DNA of 64,000 nt from positions 1 through 64,000 of the forward strand of contig NZ_JAMXBF010000009.1 in the NCBI RefSeq assembly GCF_023823685.1, given 5' to 3'. Shown one piece after another: positions 35,162-44,566 of this stretch. Both the position numbers and the translations under genes were made by a program. Position 1 is the stretch's first letter; every line of letters begins with the position of its first letter. The stretch is from Pseudomonas subflava. GTDB lineage: Bacteria; Pseudomonadota; Gammaproteobacteria; Pseudomonadales; Pseudomonadaceae. The notes beneath the pieces were generated by a model, which was not told where the DNA came from, did no database searches, and saw nothing but the letters and a program-made list of their open reading frames with translations.

Positions 35162-35821
35162 CTAAGGGCGCCGCAGCGTATGCAGGATCAGCCGTTCCGT
35201 CTCGCTCAGCCACGCATGCAGGCGCGGCTCGTCGAGCTGGGCGAGCGCCGCGTAGCGCCGTCCGCCCCAGACCATCAGGAACAGCGCCTCGACCGTGGCG
35301 GCTGAAACCGGAGCGGGGAGGTCGTCGCAGGCGGCGAACACTTCCTGCCACTTGGCGAGCAGTTCCTGGTAGGCGCGCAGGTGGTGTTTGGGTTCGGCGA
35401 CCTGCGCCTCCTGACGCGCCATTTCGAAGGTGAACAACCGATACATCGACTCTTGCGGCCCGCAGCTCAGCCAGAGCAGGCGGGTGATTCGCTGCTGCCA
35501 GTCCAGTTCCGGCGCGACCACCTGCTGGTCGAGCAGCTGCAGAAGCTGCTCGATGCAGTGGCGCACGTAACCGGACAGCAGCGCCTCCTTGCTGGGGAAA
35601 TACTCGTAGAGCGTGCCCACGGCGAAGCCCGACTCCATGGCGACCGAGCGCGTGGTGACGGCGTCCCAGCCATCGCGTTGCAGAATCCGAACAAAGGCCT
35701 GGTAGATTGCCTCCACGGTGAAGACGGCGCGGGCCTGACGCGGGCGCTTGAGCGGCTTGGTTCTGGGCTTGGCCGCCTCTTCAAGCTTGCTGTTCCGGTT
35801 TCCGAACCCCTTTCCGTGCAT
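35162..35821 (-). CDS. TetR-family transcriptional regulator
   Basis: The 219-residue protein has an N-terminal helix-turn-helix (TTRSVAMESGFAVGTLYEYFPSKEALL) preceded by a basic arm. The C-terminal ligand domain is not a type I recognise. It is divergent from the DUF2855 gene, with only about 50 nt between start codons, so it is a candidate regulator of that gene and of itself. Confidence 0.88.
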   Translation of the reverse strand: MHGKGFGNRNSKLEEAAKPRTKPLKRPRQARAVFTVEAIYQAFVRILQRDGWDAVTTRSVAMESGFAVGTLYEYFPSKEALLSGYVRHCIEQLLQLLDQQVVAPELDWQQRITRLLWLSCGPQESMYRLFTFEMARQEAQVAEPKHHLRAYQELLAKWQEVFAACDDLPAPVSAATVEALFLMVWGGRRYAALAQLDEPRLHAWLSETERLILHTLRRP

Positions 35822-35871
35822 CGCCGCTTACCCTGTTCGCTCGTCAATCGCGATCGCCAGAGGACCCGCAA

Positions 35872-36972
35872 ATGACCCCAGTCGTCAAGGCCACTCGCCT
35901 GCTCACCCGCAAGGGGCAGCTCGACCAGAGCCGTATCGAACACGTCGACTTCGACCTGACCCCGCGGCCCGGCGAAGTCATTCTCAAGCCCGACCACTTC
36001 GCCCTGACCACCAACAACATCACCTACGCGGCCTTCGGCGACTCGATGCGCTACTGGGACTTCTACCCGACCGGCGAGGCCGAGTGGGGACACATGCCGG
36101 TGTGGGGCTTCGCCGATGTGGTCGCCTCGGCCGTCGAGGGTGTCGAGGTCGGTGCGCGGTATTACGGCTACTACCCGATCGCCAGCTACACGCGGGTCAA
36201 GGCCGAGGCTTCGCCGCGCGGCTTCCGCGCGCTGGATGCGCATCGCGCCGAACTGCCGACGCCCTACAACCAGTACGCGCTGTGCGCGGCCGATCCCTAC
36301 TACAGCCCCGAGCACGAGGACCTGCAGGCGCTGCTCAAGCCGCTGTACCTGACCTCGGCGATGCTTGCCGACTTCCTGGTCGACAACGACTTCTTCGGCG
36401 CCCGGCGCCTGCTGTTCTCCAGCGCGTCGAGCAAGACCGCCTACTGCACGCTGTTCTGCCTGGAAGAGCACGACGTCGAATGCATCGGCCTGACCTCGCG
36501 CGGCAACATCCCCTTCGTCGAGCAGCTCGGTTGCTACGACAGCGCGCTGGCCTACCAAGACCTGGAGTCGCTCGATGCCAGCGTGCCGACCGTCTACGTC
36601 GACTTCTCCAGCGACCTCGCCCTACGCGACCGCGTGCATGCGCACTTCGCCGACAAGCTGGCCTACAGCTGCGTGGCCGGCTCGGCGCAGAACACCGAGG
36701 AGGCGCAATACAAGGCCGCCAGCGGACCGGAGCCGAAGATGTTCTTCGCGCCGATCCAGATGCGCAAACGCAATGTGGACTGGGGCTCGGGTGGCGTCTC
36801 GCGCTATGTCGGCGAGGGCATGGTGAAGTTCTATCGGCGGGTCGAGGCCAGCGGCACGCAGCTGGTCGAGGTGGTGCGCAGCGAAGGCTTCGAGGCGGCG
36901 GCGCAGATCATCTCCGGCCTGGTGCATGGCCGCCTGCCGCCGCAGCAGGGGCAGATCGTTCGTCTGCGTTGA
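35872..36972 (+). CDS. DUF2855 family protein
   Basis: The 366-residue protein matches DUF2855, a family distantly related to medium-chain quinone oxidoreductases. GEVILKPDHFALTTNNITYA and WGFADVV correspond to the usual alcohol dehydrogenase-like N-terminal fold, but no zinc ligands or clear GxGxxG motif are seen. Activity is unknown. Placement beside a divergent TetR regulator suggests inducible expression by a small molecule. Confidence 0.8.
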   Translation: MTPVVKATRLLTRKGQLDQSRIEHVDFDLTPRPGEVILKPDHFALTTNNITYAAFGDSMRYWDFYPTGEAEWGHMPVWGFADVVASAVEGVEVGARYYGYYPIASYTRVKAEASPRGFRALDAHRAELPTPYNQYALCAADPYYSPEHEDLQALLKPLYLTSAMLADFLVDNDFFGARRLLFSSASSKTAYCTLFCLEEHDVECIGLTSRGNIPFVEQLGCYDSALAYQDLESLDASVPTVYVDFSSDLALRDRVHAHFADKLAYSCVAGSAQNTEEAQYKAASGPEPKMFFAPIQMRKRNVDWGSGGVSRYVGEGMVKFYRRVEASGTQLVEVVRSEGFEAAAQIISGLVHGRLPPQQGQIVRLR

Positions 36973-37015
36973 GGCGCGTTGCGCGTGGCGGGCTGGCCGC
37001 CACGCTCGCTGCTCC

Positions 37016-37900
37016 TTATTCGACGAACAGTTTCTGCACGGCCGAGAAGTCCAGCTTGCCGTCGCCCTGCTTGAGCAGCATGCGGTAGATCTGCAGGGCC
37101 AGCGCGCCCATCGGCGTGCTGCTGCCGGTGGCCTGCGCCGCCTCCTGGGCCAGGCCGAGGTCCTTGGTCATCAGCTCGGCCATGAAGCCGCCGCTGTAGT
37201 CTTTCGAGGCCGGCACATTCTCCATCACCCCCGGCCAGGGGTTGTACTTCTCCAGGCTCCAGTTGCCGCCCGAGCTCTGCCGCATGATCTCGGCCAGCAC
37301 CGCCGGGTCGAGTCCGCTGGCCACGCCCAGGGCCATGGCCTCGGCGGTGCCGATCATGTGCACCGCCAGCAGCTGGTTGTTGCACACCTTGGCCACCTGG
37401 CCGGCGCCATCCGGGCCGGCGTGGAAGATGTTCTTGCCCATCGCCGCCAGCACCGGGCGGGCGCGCTCCAGGTGCGCGGCCTCGCCGCCCACCATGAAGG
37501 TCAGGGTGCCGGCCGCGGCGCCGGCGGTACCGCCGGAGACCGGCGCATCGAGCAGGGCGATGCCCTTGGCGGCGGCGGCCGTGTGGACCTTGCGCGACGC
37601 GTCCGGGGCGATGGTCGAGCATTCCAGCACCAGGGCGTCGGCGGCGATCTTCTCCAGCAGGCCGTCGGCGCCCAGGTACAGGCCTTCCACATGGCGACTG
37701 GCGGGCAGCATGCTGACCACCACGGCGGCGCCCTTGACCGCGTCGGCGGCGTTGGCAGCGGGTTGGGCTCCTTCGGCGACCAGGCTGTCGACGGCCTCTC
37801 TGACCAGGTCGAAGGCGCACACGGCAAAGCCATTCTTCAGCAGGTTGCGGGCCATGGGCAGGCCCATGTGGCCGAGGCCGATAAAGGCGATCTGAGTCAT
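37016..37900 (-). CDS. mmsB: 3-hydroxyisobutyrate dehydrogenase
   Basis: MmsB oxidises 3-hydroxyisobutyrate to methylmalonate semialdehyde with NAD in valine degradation. The 294-residue protein has the N-terminal Rossmann motif FIGLGHMGLPMARNLLKNG, the substrate motif DAPVSGGTAGA and the catalytic lysine region GQVAKVCNNQ. It is the last gene of the valine cluster in transcription order. It is separated from the hydrolase gene by 367 nt of repeats, unlike the short spacers expected in an operon. Confidence 0.93.
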   Translation of the reverse strand: MTQIAFIGLGHMGLPMARNLLKNGFAVCAFDLVREAVDSLVAEGAQPAANAADAVKGAAVVVSMLPASRHVEGLYLGADGLLEKIAADALVLECSTIAPDASRKVHTAAAAKGIALLDAPVSGGTAGAAAGTLTFMVGGEAAHLERARPVLAAMGKNIFHAGPDGAGQVAKVCNNQLLAVHMIGTAEAMALGVASGLDPAVLAEIMRQSSGGNWSLEKYNPWPGVMENVPASKDYSGGFMAELMTKDLGLAQEAAQATGSSTPMGALALQIYRMLLKQGDGKLDFSAVQKLFVE

Positions 37901-38001
37901 TGTTGTTCTCCTTGTCTGTCCCGCATGTAAGTGCGGCCGCGCAATGTGAGGCGCTGGCGTTTATTCCCCTTGTGAGAGGGTGTATTGCGCGGCCCTGGTT
38001 G

Positions 38002-38040
38002 CCCTCTCCCCCGGCCCCTCTCCCATGTACGGGAGAGGGG
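38002..38040. repeat. CCTCTCCC-type repeat (family E)
   Basis: GCCCTCTCCCCCGGCCCCTC with inverted GGGAGAGGGG, a common Pseudomonas intergenic repeat. It lies in the mmsB spacer; related copies are at 38143-38177 and 40321-40407. Confidence 0.7.
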
Positions 38041-38067
38041 TGATCCCGCGTGCCTCGGTGCTTCCGT

Positions 38068-38088
38068 GTAGCCCGGATGCAATCCGGG
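38068..38088 (+). repeat. REP family B single copy
   Basis: One copy of the GTAGCCCGGATGC unit without an inverted partner. It is in the 37901-38267 spacer between mmsB and the hydrolase gene, which holds only repeats. Confidence 0.85.
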
Positions 38089-38142
38089 ACGCCGCTCTTT
38101 AGAGGCGAGCCATCTTCATCGCCGCCGCGCAGCCGGTTCATT

Positions 38143-38177
38143 CCCTCTCCCCTCGGGGAGAGGGCTAGGGAGAGGAG
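38143..38177. repeat. CCTCTCCC-type repeat (family E)
   Basis: CCCTCTCCCCTCGGGGAGAGGG inverted unit followed by AGGGAGAGG, in the same spacer as the copies above. Confidence 0.65.
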
Positions 38178-38267
38178 GCGATCCACGCAGCCCGATTTTC
38201 CTTCTGCCCCTTTCCAACGAAGAAGAGACCTGACCGATATTTCCAATCCTCCCTGGGGGAGGGCATC

Positions 38268-39371
38268 TCACAGATCCGCCAGCGGGTGCGCGCCCTCCCA
38301 GACCGGCTCGAAGTGCGCCTCGATCACCGCCGGCGGAATGGCCGCCGGGTCGGGCCAGTGCCACTTCGGCGTCTGGTCCTTGTCGATCAGGCGGGCACGC
38401 ACGCCCTCGGGGAATTCCGGGTGGCGGCAGCAGTTCAGGCTCATGGCGTATTCCATGCGGAACACTTCGGCCAGCGACAGGTGGCGGGCGCGGCGGATCT
38501 GCTCCCAGACCAGGTGCGCGGTCAGCGGGCAGCCGGCGGCCAGGGTCTTGGCGGCGCGGGCCAGCGGCAGGTCGTCGTCGTTGTGCAGGGCGGTGAGGGC
38601 GTGCCAGGCGGCGGGCAGGTCGGCCAGGTCGAGCAGGGCATCGATGTGTTCTCGGCGCGGCAGCCACTGGGCCGGCGGCAGGTCCGGGCGGGCCTCGTGC
38701 TCCAGCGCACGGAGCAGGCTGCTGAGCTGCTCGGGCGCCTGGTGCTGCCAGTTCATCTGCACCAGGCCCTCGATCAGCGTGTCCTGCTGGTCGTCACGCA
38801 GAAAGCGGTCGGCCAGGTCCAGGTCCAGGGCGTCGCGGGCGTTGATGCCGGCGGCGGTGAGGCCGAGGAACAGGCCGAGCTTGCCCGGCAGACGGGCGAG
38901 GAACCAGCTGCCGCCGACATCGGGATACAGGCCGATGTTGATCTCCGGCATCCCCAGCCGGCTGCTCGGGGTGACAATGCGGATGGCCGCGCCCTGCATC
39001 AGGCCCATGCCGCCACCCAGTACGTGGCCGTGGGCCCAGCAGATCAGCGGTTTCGGGTAGGTGTGGATGCGGTGGTCGAGGCGGTATTCGTCGGCGAAGA
39101 AGCGCCGCGCCAGCGGCGGCACCTCGCCGGGATGCTCGCGGCACTGCTGCACCAGCTGCACCACGTCGCCACCGGCGCAGAAGGCTTTGGGGCCGTTGCC
39201 GCGCAGCAGCACGCAGGCGATGCCGTCGTCCTCGGCCCACTGGCGCAACTGCGCGTCCAGCGCCTCGATCATTGGCAGTGTCAGGGCATTGAGGCTCTTC
39301 TCCGCGTCCAGGCTGGCGATGCCGATGCGGAAGCCATGCAGGGCGGGGCGTTCTTCGAAGGTCACGTTCAT
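38268..39371 (-). CDS. 3-hydroxyisobutyryl-CoA hydrolase
   Basis: The 367-residue crotonase-superfamily protein is longer than hydratases and has the HIBCH features GNGPKAFCAGGDV, GHVLGGGMGLMQGA and MPEINIGLYPDVGGSW. It releases CoA from 3-hydroxyisobutyryl-CoA, avoiding build-up of reactive methacrylyl-CoA in valine degradation. The ATG at 39371 is followed by the crotonase fold within a few residues. It lies between the enoyl-CoA hydratase gene and mmsB. Confidence 0.9.
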   Translation of the reverse strand: MNVTFEERPALHGFRIGIASLDAEKSLNALTLPMIEALDAQLRQWAEDDGIACVLLRGNGPKAFCAGGDVVQLVQQCREHPGEVPPLARRFFADEYRLDHRIHTYPKPLICWAHGHVLGGGMGLMQGAAIRIVTPSSRLGMPEINIGLYPDVGGSWFLARLPGKLGLFLGLTAAGINARDALDLDLADRFLRDDQQDTLIEGLVQMNWQHQAPEQLSSLLRALEHEARPDLPPAQWLPRREHIDALLDLADLPAAWHALTALHNDDDLPLARAAKTLAAGCPLTAHLVWEQIRRARHLSLAEVFRMEYAMSLNCCRHPEFPEGVRARLIDKDQTPKWHWPDPAAIPPAVIEAHFEPVWEGAHPLADL

Positions 39372-39396
39372 TGCGGTGCCTATCGCAGTGTGAATG

Positions 39397-39478
39397 GCCA
39401 CCCCGTGGAAAACCACGTAGCGTTTTCCACCGAATGGAGGATGGGTGGAAAAGACCTGCGGTCGTTTTCCACCCTGCG
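39397..39478. repeat. REP family D element
   Basis: CCACCCCGTGGAAAACC and TTTTCCACCCTGCGA ends with internal TTTTCCACCG and GGGTGGAAAAG, in the spacer between the hydratase and hydrolase genes. Confidence 0.7.
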
Positions 39479-39480
39479 AG

Positions 39481-40299
39481 TCATTTGTTGCGCCACTGGG
39501 CGTCGCGTTTCTCGAGGAAGGCGTTGACGCCCTCGCGGGTGTCGTCGGCATCGAACAGGTCGACGAAGCGTTCGCGCTCTTCGCCCAGCCAGGTGTTCGG
39601 GCCGCGCTCGCGGGCGCCCTGAATCAGCGGCTTGATGGTGCGCACCGCCACCGGGCTCTGCCGCGCCACCTTGGCCGCCAGTAGCAGGGCGGTGCCGCGG
39701 GCCTCGTCGCTGTCCACCACCTGCTCGATGAGGCCGATGCGCAGGGCGGTCTCGGCGTCGATGCGTTCGCCACAGAGGATCATGCGCTTGGCCCAGCCTT
39801 CGCCCACCAGCCAGGGCAGGTTCTGCGTGCCGCCGGCGCAGGGCAGCAGGCCGACGGTGGCTTCCGGCAGGGCCATCTGCGCCTGGCGCTCGGCGATGCG
39901 GATGTCGCAGGCCAGCGCGCATTCCAGGCCGCCGCCCATGGCGTAGCCGTTGATCGCGGCGATCGACACGCCGCGGAAGTCACGCAGGGTCTCGAAGGCC
40001 TCGCCGAAGCGCCGCGCCATCTCGCGGGCGCGGGCCTTGTCGCCGTCGGCGAACAGGTTGAGGTCGGCGCCGGCGCTGAAGAACTTGCTGCCCTGACCGG
40101 TCACCACCAGGGCATAGATATCGTCGTCGCGGTTGAGGTGCTCGATCACCTGCTTGAGGCCGATCAGCGAGTCGCGGTCCCAGGTATTGGCCGGCGGGTG
40201 GTTGATGGTGATCAGCGCAGTGTGGCCGTGCTTCTCCACCGTCAGCTTGTGCGTCAGGTCGAACATGCCGGGGTTGTAGGCTTCGATGGCAGTGGTCAT
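39481..40299 (-). CDS. Enoyl-CoA hydratase (valine pathway)
   Basis: The 272-residue crotonase protein shows GSKFFSAGADLN, GYAMGGGLECALACD and the glutamates of the active site in ALPEATVGLLP. It should hydrate methacrylyl-CoA to 3-hydroxyisobutyryl-CoA in this cluster. A short upstream extension to 40332 is possible but the ATG at 40299 is the natural start. Repeats separate it from both neighbouring genes. Confidence 0.9.
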   Translation of the reverse strand: MTTAIEAYNPGMFDLTHKLTVEKHGHTALITINHPPANTWDRDSLIGLKQVIEHLNRDDDIYALVVTGQGSKFFSAGADLNLFADGDKARAREMARRFGEAFETLRDFRGVSIAAINGYAMGGGLECALACDIRIAERQAQMALPEATVGLLPCAGGTQNLPWLVGEGWAKRMILCGERIDAETALRIGLIEQVVDSDEARGTALLLAAKVARQSPVAVRTIKPLIQGARERGPNTWLGEERERFVDLFDADDTREGVNAFLEKRDAQWRNK

Positions 40300-40320
40300 A
40301 GGCGTCCTCGTCGGATTACT

Positions 40321-40407
40321 CCCCTCGCCCATTTATAGGAGAGGGGCTGGGGAAGAGGGAAGCGGCACGGCCCCTCTCCCTAGCCCTCTCCCCGTGGGGA
40401 GAGGGGA
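40321..40407. repeat. CCTCTCCC-type repeat (family E), composite
   Basis: A composite of CCCCTC, GGAGAGGGGC, CCCCTCTCCC and CCCGTGGGGAGAGGG arms covering most of the spacer between the dehydrogenase and hydratase genes. Confidence 0.7.
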
Positions 40408-40414
40408 CTGAAAG

Positions 40415-41578
40415 CTACAGCAGGCGATCGAGCATGCCGCCCTGGTCCAGCAGGCGGCGGGCGACGATCACCCGCATGATCTCGTTGGTGCCTTCCAGTA
40501 TCTGGTGTACGCGGCTGTCGCGCACCCAGCGCTCCAGAGGGTAGTCGTTCAGGTAACCGTAGCCGCCGTGCAGCTGCAGGGCCTCGTTGCACAGCGTGAA
40601 ACAACGGTCGGTGGCGAAGCGCTTGGCCATGGCGCAGTACAGGCTGGCCTCGCCGTGGCGGTTGTCCAGCTTGTGCGCGGCCAGGCGCACCATCTGCCTA
40701 CTCGCCGTTAAATCGGTGAGCATATCGGCGAGCTTGAACTGTAGGGCCTGGAATTCGCTGAGTTGTTTGCCGAACTGCTTGCGCTCCTCCACGTAGCGCA
40801 GGCTCTGCTCCAGCGCCGCCTGGGCGGCGCCGAGCGAGCAGCTGGCGATGTTCAGGCGACCGCCGTCCAGGCCCTTCATGGCGTAGACGAAGCCCTGGCC
40901 CTCGGGGCCGATGCGGTTTCCGGCGGGGATGCGCACGTTCTCGAAGGTGATGGTGCGGGTCGGCTGCGCCTTCCAGCCCATCTTGTCCTCGTTGCGCCCG
41001 TACTTCATGCCCTCGGCATTGGCCGGCACCAGAAAGCAGGAGATGCCCTTGGCGCCGTCCTCGCCGGTGCGCGCCATGACGATCAGCACGTCGGTGCTGC
41101 CGGCGCCGGAGATGAAGCACTTGCTGCCATCCAGCACGTAGTCGTCGCCCTCACGCCGGGCGCGGGTGCGCAGGCGGGCGGCGTCGGAGCCAGCGTCCGG
41201 TTCGGTGAGGCAGTAGGAGGCCAGCAGCTCGCCCGTGGTCAGGCCGGCCAGCCAGGTGTCCTTCAGCGCCTGATCGGCGAAGCTGGCGAGCATCCAGGTG
41301 GCCATGTTGTGAATGGTCAGGTAGGCCGTGGTGGCCACGCAGCCGGCGGCGAGCTGTTCGAAGATCAGCGAACTGGTCAGCCGCGACAGGCCCAGGCCGC
41401 CATCTTCCTCGCCGATATACAGGGCCAGGTAGCCCTGCTCGGCGGCGCGGCGGATCACCTCCACCGGGAAGTGGTGCTCGCGGTCCCAGTCGGCGGCGTG
41501 CGGCGCCAGCTCCCGCGCGGCGAAGGCGCGGGCGCTGTCGACCAGCAGGCGTTGTTCCTCGTTCAGCTCAAAATCCAT
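40415..41578 (-). CDS. Acyl-CoA dehydrogenase (isobutyryl-CoA type)
   Basis: The 387-residue flavoprotein is a complete acyl-CoA dehydrogenase: TEPDAGSDAA, CFISGAGSTD and the C-terminal QLHGGYGYLNDYPLERWVRD with the expected FAD and base regions (EGTNEIMRVIVARRLL). In this cluster it should oxidise isobutyryl-CoA to methacrylyl-CoA. It begins 6 nt after the binding protein gene stops, suggesting the two are cotranscribed. Confidence 0.9.
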   Translation of the reverse strand: MDFELNEEQRLLVDSARAFAARELAPHAADWDREHHFPVEVIRRAAEQGYLALYIGEEDGGLGLSRLTSSLIFEQLAAGCVATTAYLTIHNMATWMLASFADQALKDTWLAGLTTGELLASYCLTEPDAGSDAARLRTRARREGDDYVLDGSKCFISGAGSTDVLIVMARTGEDGAKGISCFLVPANAEGMKYGRNEDKMGWKAQPTRTITFENVRIPAGNRIGPEGQGFVYAMKGLDGGRLNIASCSLGAAQAALEQSLRYVEERKQFGKQLSEFQALQFKLADMLTDLTASRQMVRLAAHKLDNRHGEASLYCAMAKRFATDRCFTLCNEALQLHGGYGYLNDYPLERWVRDSRVHQILEGTNEIMRVIVARRLLDQGGMLDRLL

Positions 41579-41584
41579 AGGCTC

Positions 41585-42832
41585 TCACTGCAATGTCGTG
41601 GGCTGGCCGGCGGCGCGCCGCTCGGCCTGCCATTCGGCGAGGCTGGGGGCGGCCTGTTCTCCGTCCAGGCGGTGGACGATCTCGAAGTAATCCTGGCGGC
41701 GTGGCGAGGCCATGATCTCGGCCCGCGCTTTCACCTTCACCGCGTAGACGGTCTGCACGTTCTGGTGATCGAAGCCGCGCCATTGCTGCGGGCCCTTGAG
41801 CAGGCTGTAGCTGTGGCCTTCCAGCGCGCCGATCAGCGCTTCACTTTCCAGGCTCTTGGCGCGGCCGGCGGCATCTGCCCACTGTAGGACGATGCTGTAG
41901 GCCGAGGCCGCGGCGCTGGAGGGATAGACCTCGTAGCGTTCCTCGAAGTTGCGCACGAAGGCCTGGCCTGCCTGGCTGCCTTCCAGCTCGGGCACGCGCC
42001 AGGTCCAGGGCTCCGTTCCCAGCACGCCTTCCATCAGTCCCGGGCCGGCCTGCTCGATGATGCCCTGGGTCAGATTGGGCGCGACGATCTGCACCTTGCC
42101 AGCCAGGCCGAGATCCTCGGCCACGCGCATGGCGCGCACCAGGTCCTCGCCGAACAGCACCAGAACCAGCACCTCGGCGTCGCTCTGCGCGGCCTGGGTC
42201 AGGGCATTCTGGTAGTCGGCCATGCGCGCGCCGGGGAAGGGCACCTTAAGGCCGGGATTGCGCGCGCCGTCCTGGGTGCCGGTGGTCTCGCGCAGCGAGC
42301 TCTCGGTGGTGGTGCCCCAGGTGTAGTCGGCGGTGACGTAGAAGTAGCGCTTGTCCGGCAGGTGCCTGGCCAGGTACTGGCCGAGCACGCGGGCGCTCAT
42401 CCAGGCGCTGTTGCACTCGCGGAACAGGTAGCGGTGGCCGTCCTTGCCGGTGGTGTCGTTGGAGTAGGTGAGGGTGCCGAAGTACAGCAGGCCCTTTTCC
42501 TGGGCACGCTTGCCGGCGGCGATGGCGGCCGCACTAGAGGCGCCGCCGAAGAGCATGACGGCCCCTTCGCCGGCCAGCTTGTCGACGTTGCGCGCGGCCT
42601 TCTCGGGGCGCGAGGCGTCGTCCAGGCTGGACAGCCGCAGCGGGCGGCCGAGCACGCCGCCCTGGGCGTTCAGCTCGTCGATGGCCAGCAGGGCTCCGCG
42701 CATCTGTGCCAGTCCTTCTTCCTTGTAGCTGCCGGTGCGCGGGTAGCTGAGGCCGAGGGTAATCGGCTCGGCCGCCTGCGCGGCGGCGGTGAGTCCGGCC
42801 CAGAGGGCCAGACAGGCAGTCAGTCGTTTCAT
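41585..42832 (-). CDS. LivJ-like periplasmic binding protein, orphan
   Basis: The 415-residue protein has a signal peptide (CLALWAGLTAAAQA) and a type I periplasmic binding fold of the leucine/amide class (ITLGLSYPRTGSYKEEGLAQ, LFGGASSAAAIAAGKRAQ). No permease or ATPase accompanies it in the window. It lies inside the valine cluster, between mmsA and the acyl-CoA dehydrogenase, so it may bind a branched-chain compound, either for a shared Liv transporter or as a sensor. Confidence 0.88.
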   Translation of the reverse strand: MKRLTACLALWAGLTAAAQAAEPITLGLSYPRTGSYKEEGLAQMRGALLAIDELNAQGGVLGRPLRLSSLDDASRPEKAARNVDKLAGEGAVMLFGGASSAAAIAAGKRAQEKGLLYFGTLTYSNDTTGKDGHRYLFRECNSAWMSARVLGQYLARHLPDKRYFYVTADYTWGTTTESSLRETTGTQDGARNPGLKVPFPGARMADYQNALTQAAQSDAEVLVLVLFGEDLVRAMRVAEDLGLAGKVQIVAPNLTQGIIEQAGPGLMEGVLGTEPWTWRVPELEGSQAGQAFVRNFEERYEVYPSSAAASAYSIVLQWADAAGRAKSLESEALIGALEGHSYSLLKGPQQWRGFDHQNVQTVYAVKVKARAEIMASPRRQDYFEIVHRLDGEQAAPSLAEWQAERRAAGQPTTLQ

Positions 42833-42938
42833 CAATGGCTCCTTGTTCTTGTTGTGCCAGGGCCGACTGTGGGGCTCTGGCGAGCGCGGAGGCATTGTCT
42901 TTTCGTCTTAGTCGTCGCTAATTGAGGTGAGTCAGGTC

Positions 42939-44447
42939 TCACTTCAGTTGAATGGTCATATTCGGTCCGCTCATCGGCGGATTGCCGCCCAGAGTGTCAT
43001 CGAACCAGCGGCTGGTGACGGTCTTGGTCTCGGTATAGAAGCGCACCGCCTGCTTGCCGTAGGCGTGCAGGTCGCCATAGAACGAGCCCTTCCAGCCGGT
43101 GAAGGAGAAGAACGGCAGCGGCACCGGGATCGGCACGTTGATGCCCACCTGGCCGACTTCCACTGCATGCTGGTAATGCCGCGCCGCGCCGCCGGAGCGG
43201 GTGAAGATGCTGGTGCCGTTGCCGTAGGGGCTGGCGTTGACCAGCTCGATGGCCTCCTCCAGGGTATCGACCTCCATGCACACCAGCACCGGGCCGAAGA
43301 TTTCCTCGCGGTACAGGCTCATCCCGGTGGTCACGCCGCGGAACAGGGTCGGGCCCAGCCAGTTGCCGTTGGGGTAGCCGGCCACCTCGCACTGCGAGCC
43401 GTCGAGCAGGCACTCGGCGCCTTCCGCCTTGCCCTCGGCGATCAGCTTCTGCACGCGCTGCTTGGCCTGTTGGCTGATCAGCGGGCCGTAGGCGGAACTC
43501 GGATCCTTCCAGTGGCCCGGCTTGAGCTCGGCCATCTGCGCGGCCAGCTCGTCGATCCAGGCTTTCGATTCGCCGACGAACACCGCCACGCTGATCGCCA
43601 TGCAGCGCTGGCCGGCGGCGCCGCAGCTGGCGCCGAGCAGGTTGCTGAGCACCTGGTCCTTCGGCGCGTCGGGCATGATCACCATGTGGTTCTTGGCGCC
43701 GGCGAAGGCCTGCACGCGCTTCAGGTGCTGGGTGCCGGTGCGATAAATATGCTGGCCCACCGGCACCGAGCCGACGAAGGAGATGGCGCGGATGTCCTCG
43801 TGGGTGAGCAGGGCGTCGACTACCTCGCGGCCGCCGTGCAGCACCTGCAGCACGCCGGCCGGCGCGCCGGCCTCGAGGAACAGCTCGGCCAGGCGGTTAG
43901 GCGTCAGCGGGTCCTGCTCGGAGGGCTTGAGGATGAAGGTGTTGCCGCAGGCGATGGCCAGCGGGAACATCCACAGCGGGATCATCGCCGGGAAGTTGAA
44001 CGGGGTGATGCCGACGCATACGCCGAGCGGCTGGATCCAGCTGGCGGTGTCGATCTCGCGGGCGACGTTCTCCACCGTCTCGCCCATCATCAGGCTGCAG
44101 ATGTTGGCCGCGTGCTCGGCCACCTCGATGCCGCGCCAGACGTCGCCCTTGGCGTCGGCAAAGGTCTTGCCGGTCTCCGCGGCGAGGATCTCGGCCAGCT
44201 CGTCGTGGTGCTCCTTGAGCAGGTGCTGGTAGCGCAGCATCAGTCGTGCGCGTTCCGGCACCGGCACCTCGCGCCAGCTGAGGAAGGCCTTCCTGGCGCC
44301 GGCGATGGCCGCCTCGATCTCCTCGTGGGTGGCCTTGGGCGCCAGGGCCAGGACTTCCTGGGTGGCCGGGTCGGTCACTTCGATCAGTTCGCGGGCGTGG
44401 CTGGCCTGCCATTGGCCGTCGATCAGCTGCGGGATCACCTGGGGCAT
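42939..44447 (-). CDS. mmsA: Methylmalonate-semialdehyde dehydrogenase
   Basis: MmsA converts methylmalonate semialdehyde to propionyl-CoA with CoA and NAD, the last step of valine degradation. The 502-residue aldehyde dehydrogenase has the cofactor motif [10 protein letters not shown], the catalytic cysteine in [11 protein letters not shown] and the glutamate region near [10 protein letters not shown]. It is the first structural gene of the cluster and diverges from mmsR. Confidence 0.95.
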   Translation of the reverse strand: MPQVIPQLIDGQWQASHARELIEVTDPATQEVLALAPKATHEEIEAAIAGARKAFLSWREVPVPERARLMLRYQHLLKEHHDELAEILAAETGKTFADAKGDVWRGIEVAEHAANICSLMMGETVENVAREIDTASWIQPLGVCVGITPFNFPAMIPLWMFPLAIACGNTFILKPSEQDPLTPNRLAELFLEAGAPAGVLQVLHGGREVVDALLTHEDIRAISFVGSVPVGQHIYRTGTQHLKRVQAFAGAKNHMVIMPDAPKDQVLSNLLGASCGAAGQRCMAISVAVFVGESKAWIDELAAQMAELKPGHWKDPSSAYGPLISQQAKQRVQKLIAEGKAEGAECLLDGSQCEVAGYPNGNWLGPTLFRGVTTGMSLYREEIFGPVLVCMEVDTLEEAIELVNASPYGNGTSIFTRSGGAARHYQHAVEVGQVGINVPIPVPLPFFSFTGWKGSFYGDLHAYGKQAVRFYTETKTVTSRWFDDTLGGNPPMSGPNMTIQLK

Positions 44448-44510
44448 CGTGGGCCTCCTGATTGTTCTTGTGTGGCCCTGTTATAGCCGTAGCGGATGAT
44501 CCTGTGGATT

Positions 44511-44541
44511 GACGATCTTGCTCATCGGATGGACGATCTTG
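44511..44541 (+). promoter_or_regulatory. Candidate MmsR operator: direct repeats
   Basis: GACGATCTTG occurs at 44511-44520 and 44532-44541, two identical sites with centres 21 nt apart, close to two helical turns. Direct repeats with such spacing are typical of AraC-family operators. The region lies between the divergent mmsA and mmsR genes, 26 nt from the mmsR start. Confidence 0.65.
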
Positions 44542-44566
44542 GCATTCGAAAAAGAAAGAGGGCGCC

